A stretch of DNA of 64,000 nt, from positions 94,844-158,843 of the forward strand of contig CAXUHB010000006.1 of the NCBI GenBank assembly GCA_964250755.1, written 5' to 3'. The first letter of the stretch is position 1, and the number at the start of each line of letters is the position of its first letter. Origin of the DNA: DASWOJ01 sp964250755 (lineage in GTDB: Bacteria > Pseudomonadota > Alphaproteobacteria > Acetobacterales > Acetobacteraceae). A model generated the notes under the pieces. That model saw nothing but the letters and a program-made list of their open reading frames with translations, was not told the DNA's origin and searched no databases. Below, piece by piece: positions 25,652 through 36,500 of the stretch. The position numbers and the translations under genes are program-made.

Positions 25652-26521
25652 ATGCCGCTCGATCCCCTGCTGCGCCATCCCCTGCTGCGCCATCCCCTGC
25701 TGCGCGATCCCCAGCTTCGCGATCCCCAGCTGCGCGACACGCTGCGGCCCGACCCGCTGCTGCACACCCCCGACCGCGCCGGCATCCTGTATGCCGAGGA
25801 CTTCGACGGTCCCCCGGCGCCCCCGGCGTCCGCGCCCCCGCCCGCGCCGGAGCCACTGGAGCCTAGCTTCTCCTCCGGTGAGATGGAGGTGGCCCGGCAG
25901 CTTGCCGCCGAGGCCGCGGTCGCCCGCGCCCAGGCGGAGTGGGACGCGTCCGAGGCCCGCGCCCGCACCCACGCCCTGGCCGCCATCGCGGCGGAGCTGG
26001 CGGCGGCGCAGGAGGACGCCCGGGTGCTGGTGGAGGCCGCGGCGGACGGCACGGTGCGCGCGGTGCTCGGCATGGCGGCGGGGCTGCTGCCCGCCTACTG
26101 CGCCGGGCACGGCGGGACGGAGGTGCGGCGGCTGCTGGCGCACCTGCTGCCGGCCTTGCAGCAGGAGCCACGCGTGACCGTGCGCTGCAACCCGGCGGTG
26201 GCCGAGGCGGTGCGCGCCGACCTGCTGCTGCTGGATGGAGACATGGCCGACCGGGTGGCGGTCGTGCCGTCCGGCCTGGCGCCGGGCGATGTGCGGGTGG
26301 CGTGGGCCGATGGCTCGCTGGTGCGGGACGGGGCTGCCATCCATGCGGCGATGGTCGCGGCGCTGGCCGAACTGGGCCTGGTGGACCCGGACGCCATCCC
26401 CGCCGGCCCGCAGCCAGCCTGGCCCCCAGTGCAAGTCTCCGTCCAAGGCCCGGTCCACGCCGCCCATGACATCCGGACTGCGCCGCACGCCCCCCTCAGG
26501 AGCCACGCCCATGCCGAATAG
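25652..26521 (+). CDS. fliH: FliH-like flagellar export regulator with an N-terminal pentapeptide repeat
   Basis: 289 residues between fliG and fliN, the position of fliH. The central part is a long Ala/Glu-rich helix (~75-125) with spaced small residues, as in FliH, and the C-terminal half resembles the FliH/HrpE globular domain (RVTVRCNPAVAEAVRADLLL; RVAVVPSGLAPGDVRV-AWADG). FliH tethers and restrains the FliI export ATPase at the C-ring. The first ~35 residues are tandem D/H-P-L/Q-L-R pentapeptides encoded by 15-bp repeats, not a normal FliH feature. The assignment rests on position and general pattern rather than a strong motif. The start is 2 nt after the fliG stop and the 3' end overlaps fliN by 11 bp. 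Confidence 0.75.
   Translation: MPLDPLLRHPLLRHPLLRDPQLRDPQLRDTLRPDPLLHTPDRAGILYAEDFDGPPAPPASAPPPAPEPLEPSFSSGEMEVARQLAAEAAVARAQAEWDASEARARTHALAAIAAELAAAQEDARVLVEAAADGTVRAVLGMAAGLLPAYCAGHGGTEVRRLLAHLLPALQQEPRVTVRCNPAVAEAVRADLLLLDGDMADRVAVVPSGLAPGDVRVAWADGSLVRDGAAIHAAMVAALAELGLVDPDAIPAGPQPAWPPVQVSVQGPVHAAHDIRTAPHAPLRSHAHAE
25661..25735 (+). repeat. Five tandem 15-bp repeats at the start of fliH
   Basis: Units are of the type GATCCCCTGCTGCGC or CATCCCCTGCTGCGC; units 2 and 3 are identical, 4 and 5 diverge slightly. They stay in frame (5 residues each), so slippage would change length without breaking the gene. Confidence 0.9.
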
Positions 26522-26828
26522 CCTGGAACTCTCCGACCTGGCCGATGCCGGCCCGCCCGACCCCGGCCCCCGCGCGCCGCGCGAGCTGGAGGCGGTCTAT
26601 GACATCCCCGTCACCGTCAGCGCCGTGCTGGGCAAGGCGACCATGCAGGTCAGCCAGTTGCTGAAGCTGGGCCGCGGCGCCGTCGTCGAGCTGGACCGCA
26701 AGCTGGGGGAGGCAATCGACATCTATGTCAACAACCGCCTCGTCGCCCGCGGCGAGGTCGTGATGGTGGACGAGACCCGGCTGGGCGTGACGATGACCGA
26801 GATCATCAAGGGCGACCGGGCTGGATAG
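26511..26828 (+). CDS. fliN: Flagellar motor switch protein FliN
   Basis: 105 residues, typical of FliN. The SpoA/FliN C-ring domain is clear: YDIPVTVSAVLGKATMQVSQ, LLKLGRGAVVELDRKLGEAI, DIYVNNRLVARGEVVMVDET and RLGVTMTEII. FliN forms the lower C-ring with FliM and binds FliH for export. The start has CAGGAG 9-10 nt upstream and lies 11 bp inside the fliH 3' end, indicating coupled translation. Confidence 0.96.
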   Translation: MPNSLELSDLADAGPPDPGPRAPRELEAVYDIPVTVSAVLGKATMQVSQLLKLGRGAVVELDRKLGEAIDIYVNNRLVARGEVVMVDETRLGVTMTEIIKGDRAG

Positions 26829-26856
26829 AGAGGCGGGGTAGGGGAGGGCAGGGGAC

Positions 26857-28194
26857 ATGCACGTCCTGATCTTGGGATCACTGGGTGGGGAGCTGGGCAA
26901 GGCCGCCCGCATCGCGCAGGCGCGCGGGGCCAAGCTGCACCAGGCGGACGACGACCGCTCGGCGCTGGCGCAACTGCGCGCGGACGCCCGGGTGGACCTG
27001 CTGCTGGTGGAGCTGCCGCACGACATCGCCGCATTGCTGCGCGCGATGGCGGCGGAGCGGTTCAGCATCCCCATCGTCGCCTGCGGCACGGACGCCGACG
27101 CGCCTGCAGCGGTGCGCGCCATCCAGGACGGCGCGCGCGAGTTCCTGCCGCTGCCCCCCGACCCCGACCTGATCGCCGCCATCCTGGAGGCGGCGTCCGG
27201 GGAAACCCACGCGATGGTCGCCCGCGACCCCGCCATGCTGGCCGCCGTGCGCCGGGCCGAGCAGGTGGCGGGCAGCGAGGCCAGCATCCTGATCACCGGC
27301 GAATCCGGCACCGGCAAGGAGGTGCTGGCCCGGCACATCCACCGCCGCAGCCGTCGCGCCGCCGGACCGTTCATCGCGCTGAACTGCGCCGCTATCCCCG
27401 AGAACCTGCTGGAGTCCGAGATGTTCGGGCACGAGCGCGGCGCGTTCAGCGGCGCCGTGGCCCGCCGCGCCGGCAAGTTCGAGGCAGCCGACGGCGGCAC
27501 CTTGCTGCTGGACGAGGTCAGCGAGATGGACGTGCGCCTGCAGGCCAAGCTGCTGCGGGTGATCCAGGAGCGGGAGATTGACCGCCTGGGCGGCTCGGCC
27601 CCGGTGAGGGTGAATGTCCGCATCCTGGCCACCAGCAACCGCGACCTGCCGACGGAGGTCGCGGCGGGGCGGTTCCGGGACGACCTGTATTTTCGGCTGA
27701 ACGTCGTCAGCCTCCGCATCCCGTCCTTGCGGGAGCGGCCCGGCGACGTGGCGGCGCTGGCGGACCACTATGCCCGGCGCTACGCCGACGTGAACGGCCT
27801 GCCGCTGCGCGCCCTGTCGGCGGCGGCGCATGCCCGGCTGCTGGCGCACGGCTGGCGCGGCAACGTCCGCGAGCTGGAGAACACGGTCCACCGCGCGGTC
27901 CTGCTGTCGGGCGGTGCGGAGATCGGCGTGGACGCCATCGAGTTGGCGCCGGCCCCGGGCGGCCCGCCGGTGCGCGCGGCGGGCGAGGCCGGCGGCGTGG
28001 CCGGGCTGGTCGGCCGCACGATGGACGACGTGGAGCGCGACCTGATCCTGGAAACGCTCAGCCACACCCTGGGCAACCGCACCCACGCGGCGACCATCCT
28101 GGGCATCAGCATACGCGCGCTGCGGAACAAGCTGCGCGACTACGCGCAATCCGGCGCAGCGGTGACGCCGCCACAGGCGATGCACATGGCGTAG
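26857..28194 (+). CDS. flbD: Sigma-54-dependent flagellar transcriptional activator FlbD
   Basis: 445 residues. N-terminal receiver-like domain (~1-115); AAA+ domain with Walker A GESGTGKE (149-156), the sigma-54 contact loop GAFSGA (196-201, Ser for the usual Thr) and Walker B GGTLLLDE; C-terminal Fis-type helix-turn-helix (ILETLSHTLGNRTHAATILG and ISIRALRNKLRDY). FlbD drives late flagellar operons from -24/-12 promoters by enhancer binding, which fits the two such promoters at 20085-20100 and 20400-20416. The receiver has Glu (E52, in DLLLVELPHD) where the phospho-accepting Asp is expected, so control is probably not by ordinary phosphorylation. It follows fliN by 28 bp with a strong GGGGAGGG leader. 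Confidence 0.92.
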   Translation: MHVLILGSLGGELGKAARIAQARGAKLHQADDDRSALAQLRADARVDLLLVELPHDIAALLRAMAAERFSIPIVACGTDADAPAAVRAIQDGAREFLPLPPDPDLIAAILEAASGETHAMVARDPAMLAAVRRAEQVAGSEASILITGESGTGKEVLARHIHRRSRRAAGPFIALNCAAIPENLLESEMFGHERGAFSGAVARRAGKFEAADGGTLLLDEVSEMDVRLQAKLLRVIQEREIDRLGGSAPVRVNVRILATSNRDLPTEVAAGRFRDDLYFRLNVVSLRIPSLRERPGDVAALADHYARRYADVNGLPLRALSAAAHARLLAHGWRGNVRELENTVHRAVLLSGGAEIGVDAIELAPAPGGPPVRAAGEAGGVAGLVGRTMDDVERDLILETLSHTLGNRTHAATILGISIRALRNKLRDYAQSGAAVTPPQAMHMA

Positions 28195-28225
28195 CATCCC
28201 AGTGGGAATGAACTGCCGCCTGCTG

Positions 28226-28372
28226 CTCCCTCTCCCTCCGGGAGAGGGCCGGGGTGAGGGAAGCCACGCAGAGCCAACTGCCACCGCGCAGCGCCGAGGC
28301 GCGCTTGCATGGCCGAGGCTTGCGCTGGCGGTTTCTCTCACCCCGGCCCTCTCCCGGAGGGAGAGGGAGCAG
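28226..28372. repeat. Paired palindromic dispersed element, copy 3
   Basis: Standard arms in opposite orientation at 28226-28262 and 28338-28372 around ~75 bp that includes the shared GCTGGCGGTTTC-type inner border. It fills the gap between flbD and flhA and ends 18 bp before the flhA start. Confidence 0.88.
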
Positions 28373-28389
28373 GCGCACGGCTTCTAGCA

Positions 28390-30456
28390 ATGCCCCTCCC
28401 TCCCGCCCTGGCGGCATGGCACGACCGGCTGCGGCCCTACCTGCCCGGCACCGACGTGGGCCTCGCCCTCGGCATGATCGCCCTTCTGGCCGTCCTCGTC
28501 GTGCCGCTGCCCTCCGTCCTGCTCGACATGGGCCTGGCGCTGTCGGTCACGGCGTCGGTGCTGGTGCTGATGGTGGCGATGTTCCTGCAGCGCCCGCTGG
28601 ACTTCACCAGCTTCCCGACGCTGCTGCTGCTCACCACCCTGCTGCGCCTGTCGCTCAACGTCGCCACCACGCGGCTGATCCTGTCGCATGGGCACGAAGG
28701 CCCGGCGGCTGCAGGCCATGTGGTGCAGGCGTTCGGCGGCTTCCTGATGGGCGGGGACGTGGTGATCGGCGTCATCCTGTTCGCGATCCTGCTGGTCGTG
28801 AACTTCATGGTCATCACCAAGGGGTCCGGCCGCATCGCGGAGGTCGCGGCGCGGTTCAGCCTGGACGCCATGCCGGGCAAGCAGATGGCGATAGACGCCG
28901 ACCTGTCCTCGGGCCTCATCAACGAAGCCCAGGCCAAGCTGCGCCGGCGGGAGCTGGAGGAGGAGAGCGGGTTCTATGGCGCGATGGACGGGGCGGCGAA
29001 GTTCGTGCGCGGGGACGCCATCGCCGGGCTGCTGATCACCGTCATCAACATCATCGGCGGGCTGGCCATCGGGCTGCTGCGGCATGGGATGCCGTTCGGC
29101 GATGCCGCGGCGACCTTCACGACGCTGACGGTCGGCGATGGGCTGGTGTCGCAAATCCCGGCGCTGCTGGTGTCCACCGCGGCGGGCATCGTCGTGACCA
29201 AGGGCGGCGTGGAAGGCCCGGCGGACGCCGCGCTGATGCGGCAGTTGGGCGGCAGCCCGAAGCCGCTGGCGCTGGCGGGCGCAGCGGCGGCGGTGCTGGC
29301 GCTGATGCCGGGCCTGCCGGCGCTGCCGTTCCTGCTGCTGGGCGGACTGGCCGGCGGCGGCGCCTGGATGCGCTGGAAGCACCCGCCCGCCCCGGCGGAC
29401 ACCGGCCCGCCGCCCCCGTTCGAGGCGCCGATCACCGACGCGCTGCGGGTGGACAGCATCCGGCTGGAACTGGGCTTCGGCCTGCTGGTGCTGGCCGGCG
29501 GCGATACGCCGCGCCTGACCGAGCAGATCAAGGCCCTGCGCCGGTCCATCGCGGCGGAGATGGGTTTCGTGCTGCCACCCGTCCGCATTCAGGACAACAT
29601 GGCGCTGGGCGCGGACGCCTACTCGATCCGGCTGAAGGAGGTCGAGGCCGCGCGGGGCGAGCTGCGCCCGGCCATGCTGCTGGCGATGGACCCGGCGGGC
29701 GGCGTGCCCGACCTGCCGGGGGAGCGCACGGCGGAACCCGCCTTCGGCCTGCCCGCCCTGTGGATCAGCCGGGACCAGCAGGAGGAGGCGGTGTTCCGCG
29801 GCTGCACCGTCGTGGACCCGGCCAGCGTGCTGACCACGCATCTGACGGAAGTGGTGCGGGACAGCATGGCGGAGCTGCTGTCCTACGCCGAAACCGCCAA
29901 GCTGCTGGACGACCTGCCGCGGGAGCAGCAGCGGCTGGTGTCGGACCTCGTGCCCTCCCAACTGAGCATCGGCGGCATCCAGCGCGTGCTGCAACTGCTG
30001 CTGGCCGAGCGTGTGTCGCTGCGCGACCTGCCGACCATCCTGGAGGGCATCGGGGAGGCCACGGCGGGCGGGCTGCGCGCCACCGCTGGCATCACCGCCC
30101 ACGTCCGCACCCGCCTGGCCCGGCAGATCAGCGACAGCCACCTCGGCCCCGCCGGCTACATCCCGCTGGTCACGCTGTCCCCGGAATGGGAGGCCGCCTT
30201 CGCCGACGCCCTGGTCGGCCCGCCGGAGGACCGGCAGCTTGCCATCGCCCCGTCCCGGCTGGGCGACTTCATGCAGCGGTTCCGCAGCGTGTTCGAGGGT
30301 GCGGCGGCAGCGGGGGAGTCGCCGGTGCTGCTGTGCTCGGGCGGCATACGCAGCCACGTCCGCGCCATCGTGGAGCGGCTGCGGCCCGCGACGCCGGTGC
30401 TGTCCCAGGCGGAAATCTTCCCGCGGGCACGGATACGGACGGTGGGCACGCTCTGA
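28390..30456 (+). CDS. flhA: Flagellar export gate protein FlhA
   Basis: 688 residues. The N-terminal half holds about eight membrane segments with the family signature TLLRLSLNVATTRLILSHG, followed by the cytoplasmic FHIPEP loop region (MAIDADLSSGLINEAQAKLR; RRRELEEESGFYGAMDGAAK; FVRGDAIAGLL). The C-terminal ~340 residues form the cytoplasmic domain that docks chaperone-substrate complexes. FlhA is the core of the flagellar type III export gate. ATG 28390 is chosen because the upstream frame to 28309 translates the palindromic repeat. It converges with the giant gene. Confidence 0.96.
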   Translation: MPLPPALAAWHDRLRPYLPGTDVGLALGMIALLAVLVVPLPSVLLDMGLALSVTASVLVLMVAMFLQRPLDFTSFPTLLLLTTLLRLSLNVATTRLILSHGHEGPAAAGHVVQAFGGFLMGGDVVIGVILFAILLVVNFMVITKGSGRIAEVAARFSLDAMPGKQMAIDADLSSGLINEAQAKLRRRELEEESGFYGAMDGAAKFVRGDAIAGLLITVINIIGGLAIGLLRHGMPFGDAAATFTTLTVGDGLVSQIPALLVSTAAGIVVTKGGVEGPADAALMRQLGGSPKPLALAGAAAAVLALMPGLPALPFLLLGGLAGGGAWMRWKHPPAPADTGPPPPFEAPITDALRVDSIRLELGFGLLVLAGGDTPRLTEQIKALRRSIAAEMGFVLPPVRIQDNMALGADAYSIRLKEVEAARGELRPAMLLAMDPAGGVPDLPGERTAEPAFGLPALWISRDQQEEAVFRGCTVVDPASVLTTHLTEVVRDSMAELLSYAETAKLLDDLPREQQRLVSDLVPSQLSIGGIQRVLQLLLAERVSLRDLPTILEGIGEATAGGLRATAGITAHVRTRLARQISDSHLGPAGYIPLVTLSPEWEAAFADALVGPPEDRQLAIAPSRLGDFMQRFRSVFEGAAAAGESPVLLCSGGIRSHVRAIVERLRPATPVLSQAEIFPRARIRTVGTL

Positions 30457-30486
30457 CGCACGCCCTGACGCACGCCCTGACAGGGA

Positions 30487-30505
30487 TGCGGCCGCACTGG
30501 CCGCA
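30487..30505. terminator. Hairpin between convergent flhA and the giant gene
   Basis: TGCGGCC (30487-30493), loop GCACT, GGCCGCA (30499-30505): a perfect 7-bp stem in the 59-bp space between two converging stop codons. There is no T-tract, but the position fits a bidirectional terminator. Just before it are two copies of GACGCACGCCCT in tandem. Confidence 0.55.
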
Positions 30506-30515
30506 CCCCCGCCCG

Positions 30516-33500
30516 CTACGGCGCGATCAGGCTGGCGAGGACGTGGTTGCGCCCATCGTTCGCCAGCGTGACCGTCGCGCCCACGTAGTTGCCGGACACC
30601 GCGAGGTTGATGGTCCGGGCGCCGTCCGTGACCTGCAAGGTGCCCCCCGCCGCCGTGCCGCTGTAGCTGCCCGCCGTCGCCCCGCCGAAGCCCAGGTCCA
30701 CCAAGTCCAGCCGGTTGCTGCCGTCCCGCGCCAGCCCGGCGATCACCCCCGCGAAGGCAGCCGAGGCATCCAGCACCAGCGTCCCCGTCGCCCCCGCATC
30801 GAAGCCCACGGCCTGCCCGGACGCCACCGCGCCGCCGAACTCCAGCACCGACCCGCCGCTGATCCGGTCCTGCCCGGCCCCCGTGACGGCCCCGCCGATG
30901 AACACGTTGCCGCCATCCGCCCAGATCAGCCCGGCGTTGGCCACCCCGCCCTGCACCTGCAACCCGCCCGCGCCGGTGGCGCTGAGGGTGCCCGTGTTGA
31001 TGACGGCGTTGCCAGGCGTGTTCACGGCCAGGGCGTTGCCGCCCGTGGCCGTCACTGTGCCCGCGTTGGACAGCGTGAGGTTGCCGTCGCCGTCCCCCAG
31101 CCGCCCCGCGCCCTGGATGATGCCCGCGTTGGTCAGCACGGATGCCGTGCCGTCGCTGGTGATCCGGTTCTCGAAGCTGTCGCTGAGCTGCACCGTGCCG
31201 CCCTGCAGCGTGACGGCGCCCGACGCCTGCAGCGCAGTGTAGTTGCCCACGGACGCCATCTGCACCGTGCCGGCATTGGCCAGCGTGCCCTGCAGGGTCA
31301 GGCTTGTGTTGTTCAGCACCGTCACCGTGCTGCCCGCGGACACCGCCGCGTTGCGGATGACGCTGCCGCGGTCCACCGTCTGGATCGCGCCGCCCGCCGT
31401 CGTGAGCGTGCCGCCGAAAATGGTCGCGGTCTGCAGGTCCACGTGCGCGCCCGCGCCCGCAGCCAGCAGCGTCCCGCCGGTGTTGTTCACGGTGCTGCCA
31501 TAGATCAGCAGCCCGCCCGTGCCCGTGTCCTCCAGCAGCCCGGCGTTCACCGCCGTGCCGCCCGCCACGTTCAGCGTGATCCCGTTGGCTCCCGTTGCGT
31601 TCACCGTGCCCTGGTTGACCAGCGACAGGTTGCCGTCTCCGTCCCCGAGACGCCCCGCGCCCTGGATGGTGCCGGCGTTGGTCAGCGTCGCCGCCGCGCC
31701 GTTGCTGTTGATCCGGTTCTCGAAGTTGTCGCTGAGCTGCACCAGCGACCCCGCCTGCAGGGCGACGCTCCCTGCGATGGCAAGCTGCGTGTAGTTGCCG
31801 ACCGAGGCCAAGGTGACCACCGCCGCCTGGCTGAGCGCGTCCTGCAGCGTCAGCGTCGTGTTGTTCTGCACCGTGATGGCGCTGCCCGCCCCCAGCGACG
31901 CTCCCCGCAGCACGCTGCCGCGGTCGGTCGTCTGGATGATGCCGCCGCCCGTCGTCGCGAGCGTGCCGCCGATGATGGTCGCCGATTGCAGGTCCACATG
32001 CGCCCCGCCGCCCGCCGCCACGATCCGCCCGCCGCCAGTGCTGTCCACCGTGGTGTTCTGGATCACCAGCCCGCCGGCCCCGCTGTCCTGCAGCAGGCCG
32101 GTGTTGACGACCCCCGTGCCCCCCGTGTTCAGCAGAATGGCGTTCGCCCCCGTCGCGTTGACCAGGCCCGCATTGACGAAGGACAGGTTGCCGTCGCCAT
32201 CCCCCAGCCGCCCCGCGCCCTGGATGACCCCCTTGTTGGTCAGCACCGCCGGGTGGCCGTCCGCGGTGATGCGGTTCTCGAAGTTGTCGCTCATCCCGAC
32301 CAGCGACCCCGCCTGCAGCGTCACGGCGCCGGACGCCGCCAACTGCGTGTAGTTGCCGGCGGAGTTCAGCAGCACCGTCCCCGAGGTGGCCAGCGCGTCC
32401 CGCAGCGTCAGCGTCGTGTTGTTCAGCACCGTGACCGTGCTGCCCGCCCCCAGCGACGCCCCGCGCAGCACGCTGCCGCGGTCCACCGTCTGTATGATGC
32501 CGCCGCCGGTGTTGGCCAGCGTGCCGCCGATGATGGTCGCCGATTGCAGGTCCACGTGCGCGCCCGCGCCCGCCGCCAGGATGGTGCCGCCCTGCGCGCC
32601 GGGCAGGGTGCCGCCTGCGGTGTTGTCCACGGTGCTGCCATAGATCAGCAGCCCGCCCGTGCCCGTGTCCTCCAGCAGCCCGGCGTTCACCGCCGTGCCG
32701 CCCGCCACGTTCAGCGTGATCCCGTTGGCTCCCGTTGCGTTCACCGTGCCCTGGTTGACCAGCGACAGGTTGCCGTCTCCGTCCCCGAGACGCCCCGCGC
32801 CCTGGATGGTGCCGGCGTTGGTCAGCGTCGCCGCCGCGCCGTTGCTGTTGATCCGGTTCTCGAAGTTGTCGCTGAGCTGCACCAGCGACCCCGCCTGCAG
32901 GGCGACGCTCCCTGCGATGGCAAGCTGCGTGTAGTTGCCGACCGAGGCCAAGGTGACCACCGCCGCCTGGCTGAGCGCGTCCTGCAGCGTCAGCGTCGTG
33001 TTGTTCTGCACCGTGATGGCGCTGCCCGCCCCCAGCGACGCTCCCCGCAGCACGCTGCCGCGGTCGGTCGTCTGGATGATGCCGCCGCCCGTCGTCGCGA
33101 GCGTGCCGCCGATGATGGTCGCCGATTGCAGGTCCACATGCGCCCCGCCGCCCGCCGCCACGATCCGCCCGCCGCCAGTGCTGTCCACCGTGGTGTTCTG
33201 GATCACCAGCCCGCCGGCCCCGCTGTCCTGCAGCAGGCCGGTGTTGGCCACGGTGGTCCCGCCCGTGTTCAGCACCAGCGCGTTCGCGCCCGTGGCGTTC
33301 ACCGTCCCGGCGTTGGCCAGCGTGAAGTTGCCGTCCCCGTCCCCCAGCCGCCCCGCGCCTTGGATGACGCCCTGGTTGGCCAGCGATGCCGGGCTGCCGT
33401 CGGACGTGATCCGGTTCTCGAAGTTGTCGCTGAGCTGCACCGTGCCACCCTGCAGCGTGACGGCGCCCGACGCCGCAAGCTGGGTGTAGTTGCCCACCGA

Positions 33501-36500
33501 CGCCAGCAGCACCGTCCCGCCATTGGTCAGCGTGCCCCGCAGCGTCAGGCTGGTGTTGTTCAGCAATGTCACCGTGCTGCCCGCGGACACCGTGCCGTTG
33601 GCCAGCACGCTGCCGCGGTCCACCGTCTGGACCGCGCCGCCGCCGGTGGTTGTCAGCGTGCCGCCCAGGATCGTGGCCGACTGCAGGTCCACGTGCGCGC
33701 CCGTGCCGCTCGCCAGCACCGTGCCGCCGGTGTTGTCCACCGTGGTGTTCTGGATCACCAGCCCGCCCGGCCCGGTGTCCTGCAGCAGGCCGGTGTTGGC
33801 CACGGTGGTCCCGCCCGTGTTCAGCACCAGCGCGTTCGCGCCCGTGGCGTTCACCGTCCCGGCGTTGGCCAGCGTGAAGTTGCCGTCCCCGTCCCCCAGC
33901 CGCCCCGCGCCTTGGATGACGCCCTGGTTGGCCAGCGATGCCGGGCTGCCGTCGGACGTGATCCGGTTCTCGAAGTTGTCGCTGAGCTGCACCGTGCCGC
34001 CCTGCAGCGTAACGGTGCCGGAAGCGCGGAGCGCGGTGTAGTTGCCGACCGAGGCCAGCAGCACCGTCCCGCCATTGGTCAGCGTGCCCTGCAGCGTCAG
34101 GCTGGTGTTGTTCAGCAATGTCACCGTGCTGCCCGGCGTGATGCCCGCGCCGCTCAGCACGCTGCCGCGGTCCACCGTCTGGACCGCCCCGCCGCGGGCC
34201 GTCGCCAGCACGCCGCCGGTGATGGCCGCCGATTGCAGGTCCACGTGCGCCCCCGCGCCCGTTCCCAGCACCGTGCCGCCCGCGTTGCTCACGGCCGTGC
34301 CGCGGATCAGCAGCCCGCCCGCGCCGCTGGACTGCAGCGTGCCCGTGTTCGTCACCGGCGCCGCGCCGTAGCCCAGCACCAGCGCCTGCCCCGCCGTGGA
34401 GCCGTCCACCACGCCTGTGTTCACGAAGGTCAGGTTGCCGTCGTCGCCGATCAGCCCGGCGCCGGACAGCGTGTTGCTGCTGGTCAGCGTTGCGGCGCCC
34501 GCCGTCTGGATGCGGCTGTCCCCGCCGCCCAGCGTCACCGTGCCCGTCCCGGCCAGCGCCGCGGCGCCCGTGGCGAGCAGCGCCGTGTAGTTGCCGACGC
34601 TCGCCAGCCCGATGGTCCCGTTGTTGACGACGATGTCCGCCATCACCAGCGACTGGTTGTTGGCCACCGTGACCGTGCTGCCCGTCCCGATGCTGACGCC
34701 GTCAACCGTGCTGCCCCGGTCGGTGAACACGACCTCCCCGCCGGTGCCGGTCTGCAGCTTGGTCCCCGTCAGGGCGCCGCTCTGCACCTGCAGGGTCGTG
34801 CCCTCGATCAGCAGGCTCGCCGGCGCGACGCTGGCCGGGCCGAAGGTGACCACGGTGCCGCGTCCGAGCTGGATCAGCGCCGTGTCCGTCGCGGTGGGCG
34901 GCGTCCCCGCGCTCCAGTTGGCGCCGTCGTCGAAGCTGCCGCCGTCCTGGTTGATGAAGCGGGTGTTGAAGAAGGCCACCTGGAACGGCAGCTCCTCGTA
35001 GCTGGCGCCATAGGCGATGCCGTTCACGTCGGCGATGGCGGCGTCGTTCACCACCAGCTTGTAGGCGCCCAACGGCAGCGCGCCGAAGGCGGCGGCGATG
35101 GTGCGGTTGCCGTCGGCGTAGGAGAGGCCGGCCGGGGTGATGGCCACCCCGTCCGGGCCGATCAGCTGCACCACGTCCGGCCCGGTGACGGTGGGGTCCA
35201 GCGGGCGGGAGAAGGTGAAGGCGAAGCGCGTCGGGTCGGTGCTGATGATGGTGCCGGCGCCCACCGTCTGCGACAGCAGCCGCAGCGGCGTGGCGTCCCG
35301 CAGCACCTGCACCGTGATGGGCTTGGACAGGCCGACGTTCCCGGCCGTGTCGGTGCTGCGTACCTGCAGCGTCGCCGTGGCGCCGGCTTTCAGGGCCGGC
35401 AAGGTCGCGGTCAGGTCGTAGGGGAACGACACCGCGTTGAGCACGGCCTGCCCGTTCAGCAGCAGTTGCGTGCTGGCCACCACGCCGGGGCTGCTGACCG
35501 CGACACCCAGGGACAGCGGCTCCCCGGCATAGACCTGGATGCCCGTCGTGTTCGGGTCCACGTCGGCGGGGCCGGAGGTCACGGTGACGGTGGGCGCCAC
35601 CGCGCCCGCCTTCGGGGTGGCCAGGTTGACCACCTGCAGCCCCGCCGCGCCGTCCGCGACGTAGCCGATGCCGCCCGCGATGGCGACGCCGCCGGGCACG
35701 CCCGGCAGGGTGATGCGGTTGATCAGCCGGTCCGTCACCGTCGGGTCCGCCGTGCCGATCACGTCCAGCGCGTTCACCAGCGTGCCCCGGGCCACCTGCA
35801 GCACCTGCGCCGCCAGGCCCAGCCCGGCGCCGTTCAGCGCGATCGCCCCACCGGCCACGCCGCGGTCGGCGGGGCCGGCGATCAGTGCGGGGGCCGCCGG
35901 GTTGGTCACGTCCACGGTGGAGTAGCCGCCGCCCAGGGGACCCGTCGCCGCGCCGACCAGCACCGTGCCGCCCGCCGCGAACAGGGACCCGGCATAGGGA
36001 ACCGCAACGCTGCCGGCCACGGCCATCAGCCCGCCCGTGACGGTGATGGCGGTCAGCGTGTTGCCGGCGTCCACGGCATACAGCGTCGTTCCGTTGTGCA
36101 CGATGTCCAGGATCGCGGCATTGCCCAGCGCCAGCCGCTGCAGCACCGTGCCGGTGGCAAGGTCCACCGAGTAGATGCGTCCGCCGGCGCTGGCGTAGGC
36201 GGTGCCGGCCACCGTGGTCACGTGCGTCGCCGCCACCGCCAGGGTCCGGCCCGGCACGGGCGTGGAGGGGTCGGACACGTCCACCAGCTCCAGCCCCTTG
36301 GCCGTCACGGCGGCAAGCGTCGCGGTCTGGGCGTCGTAGGCCACCGCCGTGGCGCCGCCGGCGATGGCAAGCTCGCTCAGCAGGATCGGCTGGGTGGGGC
36401 GGCTCACGTCCACCAGGGACAGGCCGGCGGCGGTGGCGACATAGGCCAGCACCTGCGTGCTGGCTGCAGGGCCGCCCGCGACGGCGATGGCCTGCGCCGC

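Noticed and set aside
28309..28389. FlhA extension upstream of 28390
   Set aside because: Again translation of the dispersed element (HPGPLPEGEGAG type).
30985..34455. Regularly spaced repeats that might suggest a CRISPR array
   Set aside because: Units are ~555 bp, in frame and translated into similar beta-strand repeats; there are no short direct repeats with unique spacers and no cas genes.
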